From Aquificaceae bacterium (GTDB lineage Bacteria > Aquificota > Aquificia > Aquificales > Aquificaceae): a DNA stretch of 6,422 nt. Shown piece by piece: positions 1 through 5,185 of the stretch. A model generated the notes under the pieces. It did not search any database and was not told where the DNA came from. It was given only the letters and a program-made list of their open reading frames with translations. Within the stretch, counting starts at the first letter, position 1. The number at the start of each line of letters is the position of its first letter. The position numbers and the translations under genes are program-made. The stretch covers positions 1-6,422 of the forward strand of contig JALTVH010000056.1 of assembly GCA_027049085.1 (NCBI GenBank). The letters run 5' to 3'.

Positions 1-173
1 GACTTCCTTGCCCTCTGGCGCAGGATCTCCTGAACGTGCCTTACATTCCCCTCCGTTGCAGGAAGAGCCATTCCTCGGGGAATGAGATAGTTTCTTGCAA
101 AGCCGTCTTTAACCTCTATAACGTCCCCGAAAAAGCCCTTTCCCTCAACGTCCTGAGTAAGAACCACCTTCAT
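1..173 (-). CDS. rplI: 50S ribosomal protein L9, N-terminal part (truncated by window edge)
   Basis: The first 57 codons of L9 are visible; the gene continues past the left edge. The translation opens MKVVLTQDVEGKGFFGDV and goes on with IEVKDGFARNYLIPRGMAL. This matches the highly conserved L9 N-terminal domain (family pattern MKVILLEDVxxLGxxGDVVxVKxGYARNxLIPxGxA), which binds 23S rRNA near the base of the L1 stalk. The ATG at 171-173 is set by an AGGAGG at 180-185, six bases upstream. It follows rpsR by 10 bp, is last in the visible S6 operon, and is presumably co-transcribed with it. The C-terminal domain cannot be assessed. Confidence 0.95.
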   Translation of the reverse strand, partial: MKVVLTQDVEGKGFFGDVIEVKDGFARNYLIPRGMALPATEGNVRHVQEILRQRARK

Positions 174-183
174 CCTTTACCTC

Positions 184-405
184 CTAAACGACAACGTAGG
201 GAAGGAGTGCGAGCTGGCGCGCCCTTTTTATCTGGAGAGAGAGCCTCTTCTGGTGTTTGTTACAGAGCCCTGTCTGGCGCCTTGACTTTATCCTTGCCCT
301 CTCTGTCATGAACTGCCTCAGCTCTTCGTAATTTTTGTAGTCGGGCTCCTTCTTCTTATCACAGAAGTAGCAGACCTTCTTCCTAGCAGGTTTTTTGATC
401 GGCAT
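184..405 (-). CDS. rpsR: 30S ribosomal protein S18, zinc-ribbon (C+) form
   Basis: This 73-residue protein has the normal S18 length. The core YKNYEELRQFMTERARIKSRR, then TGLCNKHQKRL and IKRARQLALLPYV, is diagnostic of S18, which pairs with S6 on the 30S platform. It has C12-x2-C15 near the N-terminus and C48-x2-H51 further on. These four ligands would form a zinc site, so this is the Cys-containing paralogue type rather than the Cys-free E. coli type. The ATG at 403-405 has AGGAGG at 412-417 with six-base spacing. The TAG stop of ssb lies inside that same ribosome binding site. It lies between ssb and rplI in the S6 operon. Confidence 0.97.
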   Translation of the reverse strand: MPIKKPARKKVCYFCDKKKEPDYKNYEELRQFMTERARIKSRRQTGLCNKHQKRLSLQIKRARQLALLPYVVV

Positions 406-415
406 GGGTTACCTC

Positions 416-859
416 CTAAAAGGGTATTTCGTCGTCCTCATCAAAGGGAGCGCCTTCTCCCTCAAGGGCTTTAAGATCCTCCTCTATCTGAGCCTCGTTT
501 GCTGGCGGTACGGTTTCTTCAACTATCTCTTCCGCCTGAGGCTTCTTGATTATCCTTACGGAGTCCGCAACTATCCTAACCTTGCTGTAAGACTTTCCAT
601 CCTGACCGGTCCATCTTTCCTGATTGAGCCTTCCCTCCACAACCACCATGTATCCCTTTGAAAGCCTCGTTGCCAGATTTTCCGCAAGGGTGCCGTATGC
701 TTTGATGTCAAAGAAGTGACTTTCTTCCTTCCACTCCTCTCCCGATTTAAACCTCCTGTTCCACACAAGGCCGAACTCGGTCACGGGAGTACCCGAGGGC
801 AGGTATTTGATAACAGGATCCTTTGTAAGCCTCCCGATAAGGATCGCCTTATTTAGCAC
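416..859 (-). CDS. ssb: Single-stranded DNA-binding protein
   Basis: This 147-residue SSB protects single-stranded DNA in replication and repair. Residues 1-105 form the OB fold: MLNKAILIGRLTKDP at the start, then HFFDIKAYGTLAENLATRL (48-66) and GYMVVVEGRL (69-78), with aromatic residues W33, W43, F49, F50 and W83 in typical positions. Residues 108-147 are an acidic low-complexity linker ending in DDEIPF, the partner-binding tip of bacterial SSBs. The start is GTG at 857-859, supported by GAGGTGAT at 865-872 five bases upstream. This start overlaps the end of rpsF by 11 bp, which suggests translational coupling. The rpsF-ssb-rpsR order is common in bacteria. The linker is short compared with E. 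coli SSB (178 aa). Confidence 0.97.
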   Translation of the reverse strand: MLNKAILIGRLTKDPVIKYLPSGTPVTEFGLVWNRRFKSGEEWKEESHFFDIKAYGTLAENLATRLSKGYMVVVEGRLNQERWTGQDGKSYSKVRIVADSVRIIKKPQAEEIVEETVPPANEAQIEEDLKALEGEGAPFDEDDEIPF

Positions 860-1190
860 CCTTCATCACCTCGTTCTCTTTGATCTGAATGTTGAGCCAC
901 CTTATGATGTCCTCGTCTATTTTGAGCTGAAAGTCAAGCTCATTGGTGAGCTGGGGGTTTGAGGTCTTAAACTGCATCAGGTAATACCTTCCATGGTTGA
1001 AGTTCTCAATGGGATAGGCGAGGGTCTTTGTTCCCCAGTCCTGAAAGTGGAGTATCTCACCGCCCTTTGACTCGACGAACTTCCTGACCTCCTCAGCCTT
1101 CTTTTTCGTCTCCTCGTCGGTCAGCGTGGGCTTCACGACAAAGACGGTCTCATAAAACCTTGTGGTCCTGTAGTGCCTCTGACTCGGCAT
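849..1190 (-). CDS. rpsF: 30S ribosomal protein S6
   Basis: This 113-residue S6 is recognised by FYETVFVVKPTLTDEE near the N-terminus, FQDWGTKTLAYPIENFNHGRYYLMQF (49-74) and the C-terminal half ending DEDIIRWLNIQ. S6 forms a heterodimer with S18 on the 30S platform. The ATG at 1188-1190 is preceded by AGGAGGTGA (1194-1202). That start gives about ten residues (MPSQRHYRTT) before the usual S6 beginning, and the strong ribosome binding site argues that the extension is real. It is the first gene of the rpsF-ssb-rpsR-rplI block. Its leader contains a strong hairpin, and autoregulation by S6:S18 binding to the rpsF leader is known in other bacteria, though whether it occurs here is inference. Confidence 0.96.
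   Translation of the reverse strand: MPSQRHYRTTRFYETVFVVKPTLTDEETKKKAEEVRKFVESKGGEILHFQDWGTKTLAYPIENFNHGRYYLMQFKTSNPQLTNELDFQLKIDEDIIRWLNIQIKENEVMKGAK
865..872 (-). promoter_or_regulatory. Ribosome binding site deciding the ssb GTG start
   Basis: GAGGTGAT on the minus strand, inside the last codons of rpsF, is a near-perfect anti-16S match five bases before GTG (857-859). No ATG is available in the ssb frame nearby, so this site fixes the non-ATG start. Confidence 0.75.
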
Positions 1191-1212
1191 CCTTCACCTC
1201 CTGGACTTAATG

Positions 1213-1235
1213 GTCCCCCCGCCCTGCGGGGGAAC
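1213..1235 (-). promoter_or_regulatory. GC-rich hairpin in rpsF leader
   Basis: Read on the minus strand, the arms GTTCCCCCGC (1235-1226) and GCGGGGGGAC (1222-1213) pair over 10 bp with one G-U wobble and a three-base AGG loop. The hairpin starts a few bases after the predicted transcript 5' end and finishes about 10 bases before the rpsF Shine-Dalgarno. The last four bases of the right arm, GGAC (1216-1213), can instead pair with GTCC (1206-1203), which abuts AGGAGG. The two structures are therefore mutually exclusive. No T-run follows on the minus strand, so it is not a standard intrinsic terminator for speE. A role in S6:S18 feedback or mRNA stability is inferred. Confidence 0.5.
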
Positions 1236-1247
1236 GAGGCTTATCAA

Positions 1248-1253
1248 ATTATA
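1248..1253 (-). promoter_or_regulatory. Probable -10 box of the rpsF operon
   Basis: A perfect TATAAT on the minus strand lies just downstream of the speE stop codon and about 58 bases upstream of rpsF. Transcription would begin near 1241, leaving a leader of about 50 bases. No convincing -35 hexamer is seen at 16-18 bp spacing within the end of speE. Confidence 0.5.
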
Positions 1254-1255
1254 AA

Positions 1256-2098
1256 CTAAAAGGAGAATTTTCCTTCCAGGATCCTTCCGTAGAGGTCTTC
1301 AGGCAAAAAAGCGTACCTGTGCATCTGCTCAGAATAAATCTTTGTGCTGACCTTCACTTCTCTGGAAGGTTCCCTCACCGGATGCTTCTTTGAAGCAATT
1401 GAGTAAGTCCACCAGTAGCCAGCGTAGATAGGAACCACAGAAGTGTATAGGTCAACCACAGGAAACACTTTCTTCAGGGTTTTCTGGATCCTGACCACCA
1501 TCTCAAGGTGGTAATGCAGGGATTCGGTCTGGGCGGTGAAGATCCCTTCCTCTTTTAGTGCCCTGTTTACAAAGCGAAAGAAATCCTCGGTGGTCAGGAC
1601 ATGGGCGAAGCCAACTGGGTCGGTGGAGTCCACTATTACCACGTCAAACTCCCCCTCGCATTCCTGAATGTATTTATATCCATCCTCGTTAATAACTGTT
1701 GCCCTCGGGTCATCAAAGCCAGAAGAAAGAGTGGGAAAAAACTCCTTTGATACCTCAATGACTCTTCTGTCTATGTCAACCAGGACAGCCCTTTTAACCG
1801 ACTCGTGCTTGAGGACTTCCCTCAGAGTCCCGCCGTCGCCCCCACCGATGATAAGGACCTCCTGGGGATCGGGATGGGCGTAGAGGGGAACGTGGGCGAT
1901 GAACTCGTGATACATGAACTCGTAGCGCTCGTCAAGCTGAACAACACCGTCAAGGATCAGGAGCTTACCAAAGTGGGGCGACTCAAGAACAAGGATCTCC
2001 TGATACTCCGATTTCTCCTCATGCAGAACCCTGCTAACTGGGTACTGGTGCCTTATCGGTGCGTAAGGGTCCCTTTCAACAAAGAAGACATCTTTCAT
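1256..2098 (-). CDS. speE: Spermidine synthase family aminopropyltransferase
   Basis: This 280-residue enzyme (E. coli SpeE is 288) transfers an aminopropyl group from decarboxylated SAM to a polyamine acceptor in the cytoplasm. An N-terminal beta domain (to about 55) contains LLILDGVVQ. The Rossmann domain shows GGGDGG (85-90), the acidic VDID (107-110) and the DSTDP motif (157-161) with the catalytic Asp, then QTES (190-193) and GYWWTYSIASK near the C-terminus. The ATG at 2096-2098 is chosen because GGAGG (2105-2109) sits six bases upstream; an in-frame TTG at 2101 would be too close. The ATG overlaps the rsmA stop as TGATG, indicating coupled translation. The usual ERDEF motif reads ERYEF here (Tyr59). 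In thermophiles related enzymes may use agmatine or make longer polyamines, so the acceptor is not certain. Confidence 0.93.
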   Translation of the reverse strand: MKDVFFVERDPYAPIRHQYPVSRVLHEEKSEYQEILVLESPHFGKLLILDGVVQLDERYEFMYHEFIAHVPLYAHPDPQEVLIIGGGDGGTLREVLKHESVKRAVLVDIDRRVIEVSKEFFPTLSSGFDDPRATVINEDGYKYIQECEGEFDVVIVDSTDPVGFAHVLTTEDFFRFVNRALKEEGIFTAQTESLHYHLEMVVRIQKTLKKVFPVVDLYTSVVPIYAGYWWTYSIASKKHPVREPSREVKVSTKIYSEQMHRYAFLPEDLYGRILEGKFSF

Positions 2099-2835
2099 CA
2101 AGCGCCTCCATAGACATTATAAAGTCTGAGGATCTCCTCAAGGCTAAGCTCCTCTGCCCTTCTTGTTCCTTCAATCCCCGCCTGTGCCAGAAGCTCTTGA
2201 GGGAACTTCTTTCTCAGCATTTTCCTCGGTGATGTGAAGAGTGAGGTTAGGAATTCCTTATATTTTTTGAGTTCTGAAGGGACGCCTTCGGCGTGTTTTT
2301 TGGAAAATCTCACTACACCAGAACTTACCTTAGGCTTTGGCACAAAGAATCTTGCTGGAACACTCATAAGGTAAACTGCGTCAAAATAGGTTCTGAAGAA
2401 GATTCCGAGCCATCCTGGTTTTTCCTTGCCCGTGAGCTTGAGGGCTGTTTCTTTCTGAAGCATGAAAACTCCTCTCTCAACACACGGGTGGCAAATAATT
2501 ACTCTCTCAATGATCCCTGCCCAGACGTTGTAGGGGAGGTTTCCGCACAGTATCAGGCTTTCTCCCACAGTGCAGAGATCAAAGGATGTTGCATCTGCTT
2601 CCAGAACCCTCAGGCGCGGGTCACCGATGGTTTGTAGTCTCTCCGCCATCCGTGGGTCTATTTCAATAACTGTCAGGGATCGCGGTCCCTTTTTAAGTAG
2701 CTCTCTCGTCAGGTATCCCGTTCCCCCTCCGATTTCAACTACATCAAGGCCTTCTGGCTCAAGCTCACTGACGATCTTCTCAACAACTCCCCCTGATATC
2801 AGCAGGTGCTGTCCGAGCCCTTTTTTAAGCCTCAT
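2098..2835 (-). CDS. rsmA: 16S rRNA (adenine(1518)-N6/adenine(1519)-N6)-dimethyltransferase RsmA/KsgA
   Basis: This enzyme dimethylates two adjacent adenines in the 3'-terminal helix 45 of 16S rRNA late in 30S assembly. The 245-residue product carries the KsgA signature in order: KKGLGQHLL (4-12), SAM motif I EIGGGTGYLT (34-43), EID (58-60), Asp81 of EADA, catalytic NLPY (99-102), the FVPKPKV loop (164-170) and a basic C-terminal segment SPRKMLRKK (202-210). It is shorter than E. coli KsgA (273 aa), mainly at the C-terminus. It starts at ATG 2833-2835 with no clear Shine-Dalgarno; the nearest AGGA is about 11 bases away. It overlaps speE at TGATG. It diverges from the biotin carboxylase gene with 17 bp between the two start codons. 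Confidence 0.95.
   Translation of the reverse strand: MRLKKGLGQHLLISGGVVEKIVSELEPEGLDVVEIGGGTGYLTRELLKKGPRSLTVIEIDPRMAERLQTIGDPRLRVLEADATSFDLCTVGESLILCGNLPYNVWAGIIERVIICHPCVERGVFMLQKETALKLTGKEKPGWLGIFFRTYFDAVYLMSVPARFFVPKPKVSSGVVRFSKKHAEGVPSELKKYKEFLTSLFTSPRKMLRKKFPQELLAQAGIEGTRRAEELSLEEILRLYNVYGGA
2105..2109 (-). promoter_or_regulatory. Ribosome binding site deciding the speE ATG start
   Basis: GGAGG on the minus strand, inside the last rsmA codons, is six bases from ATG 2096-2098 but only three from TTG 2099-2101, so ATG is favoured. Confidence 0.6.
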
Positions 2836-2840
2836 ATAAT
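2835..2840 (+). promoter_or_regulatory. Possible -10 box for the biotin carboxylase gene
   Basis: TATAAT lies 12 bp before the ATG at 2853. A transcript starting about seven bases downstream would have a leader of only about five bases, and no Shine-Dalgarno is visible. The box overlaps the rsmA start codon. No good -35 is found at about 2812-2817 (TCCGAG). It may be a chance AT-rich match. Confidence 0.35.
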
Positions 2841-2852
2841 AAAATTGTCCTA

Positions 2853-4286
2853 ATGTTCAAGAAGGTTCTTATTGCAAACAGGGGTGAGGTTGCCCTCAGG
2901 ATAATCAGAGCCTGTAAGGAGCTCGGCATAAAGACCGTTGCCATTTACTCCGAGGCAGACGTCAGGTCCCTGTACGTTAAGAAGGCTGACGAGGCTTACC
3001 TCATCCCGGGCGACCCGCTGAGAGCCTACCTTGACTACGTTCGCATAGTTGATCTTGCCAGGCAGGTAGGTGCCCAGGCAATACATCCGGGCTACGGCTT
3101 TCTTGCGGAAAACGCTGACTTTGCCCGCTACTGCAGGAGGCGTGGGATAACCTTCATAGGTCCTACACCCGAGCAGATTGAGATGTTTGGGGACAAGGTC
3201 AAGGCAAAGAAGACTATGGAATCCGCAGGTCTTCCTGTGGTTCCGGGATCTGATGGTCCCGTGTCCGACCTTGATGAGGCCCTGGATGTCGCCAGAGAGA
3301 TTGGCTTTCCTGTTATGCTTAAAGCCGCCTTCGGTGGGGGCGGAAGGGGTATGAGGGTTGTCAAAGACGAAGAGGAGCTCAAGACAGCTTACGAATCTGC
3401 CTTCAGAGAAGCTGAGGCTTACTTTGGGAAAGGTGACATCTTCATAGAAAAGTACATAGACAACCCCAAACACATTGAAGTTCAAGTTCTTGGAGACAAG
3501 TACGGTAACATCATTCACCTTGGTGAAAGGGACTGTTCAATCCAGAGGAGGCATCAGAAGCTCATTGAGATCGCCCCCTCTCCGTCTCTTTCAAAGGAAC
3601 TCCGCATGAGGATCCTCGGCAATGCGGTAAAGGCACTGATGAGGGTGGGTTACGAGAATGCGGGAACCCTTGAGTTCCTTGTGGATACAAGAACGGGGGA
3701 TTATTACTTCATTGAAATGAACACCCGCCTTCAGGTGGAGCACACGATCTCCGAAACCATCACGGGTGTTGATATAGTTGAAATGATGATAAGAATAGCG
3801 GATGGCGAACCTCTTCCCTTTCTTCAGAGTGATATAACTTTCCGGGGCTACGCCATTGAATTCAGGGTCAATGCGGAGGATCCCAAGAAAGGCTTCGCAC
3901 CGTCTCCCGGAAAGATTACGGCTTACTACTCTCCAGGGGGTCCTGGAGTAAGGATAGATGCGGGTGTTTACAAGGATTACATAATTCCGCCCTACTACGA
4001 TTCCCTCATTGCCAAGATGACCGTCTGGGCTCTGACGTGGGAAAAGGCGGTTGCAAGAGCCAGGAGAGCCCTTGATGAATTCATTGTTAGAGGTGTTCCC
4101 ACGAATATTCCCCTCTACAGGGAGATGGTGAGGGACCCGGATTTTCTTAGAGGTGACTTTGGTATCCGGTTTCTTGAGGAGAAGATCTCCAGAGGAGACT
4201 ACGACTTTGAGGTTGAAGGTGAGATTGACAAAGAGGATATGGTTCTTGCCATTTCAGCGGCTATATCCGCTCACTACGGTCTGTAA
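2853..4286 (+). CDS. Biotin carboxylase subunit of a biotin-dependent carboxylase (AccC/PycA/CfiB type)
   Basis: This subunit carboxylates biotin on a carrier protein using ATP and bicarbonate. The 477-residue chain has the full BC order: N-terminal MFKKVLIANRGEVALRIIRA, HPGYGFLAEN (78-87), glycine-rich ATP-grasp loop GGGGRGM (161-167), ERDCSIQRRHQK (225-236), metal and bicarbonate segment EMNTRLQVEH (288-297) and Arg338 in FRVNAEDP. The active residues E288, N290, R292, Q294, E296 and R338 fall at the same numbers as in E. coli AccC. After EH the chain reads TISE rather than the PVTE of E. coli AccC, a variation I associate with separate-subunit pyruvate carboxylases. A roughly 28-residue tail (DKEDMVLAISAAISAHYGL) exceeds E. 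coli AccC (449 aa). No carboxyltransferase or biotin carrier lies beside it, so acetyl-CoA, pyruvate or 2-oxoglutarate carboxylase cannot be separated here. The start lacks a Shine-Dalgarno. Confidence 0.92.
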   Translation: MFKKVLIANRGEVALRIIRACKELGIKTVAIYSEADVRSLYVKKADEAYLIPGDPLRAYLDYVRIVDLARQVGAQAIHPGYGFLAENADFARYCRRRGITFIGPTPEQIEMFGDKVKAKKTMESAGLPVVPGSDGPVSDLDEALDVAREIGFPVMLKAAFGGGGRGMRVVKDEEELKTAYESAFREAEAYFGKGDIFIEKYIDNPKHIEVQVLGDKYGNIIHLGERDCSIQRRHQKLIEIAPSPSLSKELRMRILGNAVKALMRVGYENAGTLEFLVDTRTGDYYFIEMNTRLQVEHTISETITGVDIVEMMIRIADGEPLPFLQSDITFRGYAIEFRVNAEDPKKGFAPSPGKITAYYSPGGPGVRIDAGVYKDYIIPPYYDSLIAKMTVWALTWEKAVARARRALDEFIVRGVPTNIPLYREMVRDPDFLRGDFGIRFLEEKISRGDYDFEVEGEIDKEDMVLAISAAISAHYGL

Positions 4287-5050
4287 AAGATCCTTGCGGG
4301 AAGGCTCTTTTTCCCGAATCTGTTTACTGCCACTATTTCATAAACGGCCGGTTTATCTGGTGCCCTTTCTGAAAAGACCGTTACTCTGATCGGGCGAGGG
4401 GTCAGCAGTACACCGTTTCTGTAGACCTCAAAGACAACCTCTTCATCGGTATGTGTCCAGTAAAGGACGATCTTCTCGCCTTTAAGGACGGTTTTAACTT
4501 CCTGGGGAGGAACAGGCGTAGGCGGTTCCTTAGAAGGGACCTTAATGAAAACAGGATCCGACTCAACGGATCCCCTAACGCCCGTTACTGCTACCACGTA
4601 ATCACTGAACCTGCGGTTAAGAAAGGTTGTCTGTTTTTTAATTTCCATAAAGCTATCAGGTATGAGCTGTCCCTCCTCTGAGACCCTGTAAATCCTGTAA
4701 TGGTCAAATCCAAAGAGCTTTAAGGCAAGTTCATCCTCTGAGATCTCCCTGACTATCCTTGGTAAGTCCCTGAAGGCTTCATCCACACAGGATCTCTGGG
4801 ATCTTCCCAGCCTGTGGTAAACCCTAAAGCAGAAGGCTTTGCTGTCTATTCTGATAAAGTACTTCCCCTTTTTAACAAACCCCTCCGCCTTCACAACATC
4901 TTTGTCTGGGATGAGGTAAACCTTTTCACCGATCCTTTTAATTTCATAGCTGGGCTTTGGAATGGGAACAGGCTCCTTTTTTATTCCGCATCCATAGGAT
5001 ATTGTTAAAATCAAAAGGAAAAAGGCGAATTTTAAATGAATCTTCGTCAT
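4274..5050 (-). CDS. Putative lipoprotein with fibronectin type III-like domains
   Basis: I do not recognise a named gene. The 258-residue product begins MTKIHLKFAFFLLILTISYGC: a lysine-containing n-region, a hydrophobic stretch (about 7-17) and Cys21, then GIKKEPVPIPKP, a Pro-rich linker typical of mature lipoproteins. The lipobox (SYGC) is imperfect because Ser occupies -3. Residues 174-258 resemble an FN3 beta-sandwich: the Pro-rich lead-in PPTPVPPQ, VLYW (195-198), FEVYRNG (207-213) and YEIVAVNRFGKKS (237-249). Residues about 52-171 show a weaker repeat of the plan (YRIYR, then YVVAVTGVRGSVES). C74 and C88 could form a disulfide. It is probably anchored in the cell envelope, perhaps as a structural or binding protein. 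Its 3' end overlaps that of the convergent biotin carboxylase gene by 13 bp. Confidence 0.8.
   Translation of the reverse strand: MTKIHLKFAFFLLILTISYGCGIKKEPVPIPKPSYEIKRIGEKVYLIPDKDVVKAEGFVKKGKYFIRIDSKAFCFRVYHRLGRSQRSCVDEAFRDLPRIVREISEDELALKLFGFDHYRIYRVSEEGQLIPDSFMEIKKQTTFLNRRFSDYVVAVTGVRGSVESDPVFIKVPSKEPPTPVPPQEVKTVLKGEKIVLYWTHTDEEVVFEVYRNGVLLTPRPIRVTVFSERAPDKPAVYEIVAVNRFGKKSLPARIFYRP
4297..4316. terminator. Weak bidirectional hairpin near convergent gene ends
   Basis: CGGGAA (4297-4302) and TTCCCG (4311-4316) form a 6-bp inverted repeat 10 bp after the carboxylase stop codon, extendable by two G-U pairs on the plus-strand RNA. It lies inside the lipoprotein coding sequence. There is no T-run after it on the plus strand and only TCTTTT further off on the minus side, so termination is doubtful. 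Confidence 0.25.
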
Positions 5051-5058
5051 TTATAAAA

Positions 5059-5067
5059 ATTATACCA
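5059..5067 (-). promoter_or_regulatory. Extended -10 promoter of the lipoprotein gene
   Basis: The minus strand reads TGGTATAAT, a perfect extended -10 element, followed by only eight bases (TTTTATAA) before the ATG at 5050. A start six to eight bases downstream gives a leader of zero to two bases. No Shine-Dalgarno exists, so the mRNA is probably leaderless. A -35 match is lacking, as is tolerable with an extended -10. Confidence 0.55.
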
Positions 5068-5092
5068 GCATCAATTAATTATCTTCCTGTCC

Positions 5093-5120
5093 TTGACAAA
5101 CGCCCTTTTTAAACTAAAAT
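5093..5120 (+). promoter_or_regulatory. Sigma-70-type promoter of the KamA-family gene
   Basis: TTGACA (5093-5098), a 16-bp spacer and TAAAAT (5115-5120) form a good housekeeping promoter. Transcription would start near 5127, giving a leader of about 58 bases that carries a repeated GCAGG but no clear hairpin or recognisable riboswitch. Together with the oppositely directed lipoprotein promoter it accounts for the 5051-5185 intergenic stretch. Confidence 0.6.
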
Positions 5121-5172
5121 TAAACGTGCTCATAAGGTTCGCAGGTTCTCTGCAGGCTTTAAATCGTTAAAT

Positions 5173-5179
5173 GGAGGTG
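5173..5179 (+). promoter_or_regulatory. Ribosome binding site deciding the KamA-family start
   Basis: GGAGGTG lies six bases before ATG 5186. The in-frame upstream ATG at 5171 overlaps this site and has only AT-rich sequence before it, so 5186 is preferred. Confidence 0.65.
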
Positions 5180-5185
5180 GGTAGA

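Noticed and set aside
36..311. Plus-strand open frame across rplI and rpsR
   Set aside because: It overlaps two confident ribosomal protein genes on the other strand and has no family features.
1213..1235. Intrinsic terminator for speE
   Set aside because: The hairpin is strong but is followed on the minus strand by CATTAAGTCC rather than a T-run, and it lies downstream of the likely rpsF -10 box, so a leader element fits better.
2099..2101. TTG start for speE one codon upstream
   Set aside because: It is only three bases from GGAGG; the following ATG has proper spacing and the TGATG overlap.
2850..3518. 222-codon open frame on the minus strand opposite the biotin carboxylase
   Set aside because: It is fully antisense to a gene with every BC motif, its translation resembles no family, and it has no ribosome binding site. 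It is a by-product of codon bias.
5121..5170. Riboswitch or other structured RNA in the KamA-family leader
   Set aside because: Only a GCAGG direct repeat is visible; I found no stable stem or known aptamer core in about 58 bases.
5171..5185. Longer KamA-family start adding MEVGR
   Set aside because: The ATG at 5171 overlaps the Shine-Dalgarno that serves ATG 5186 and has no site of its own.
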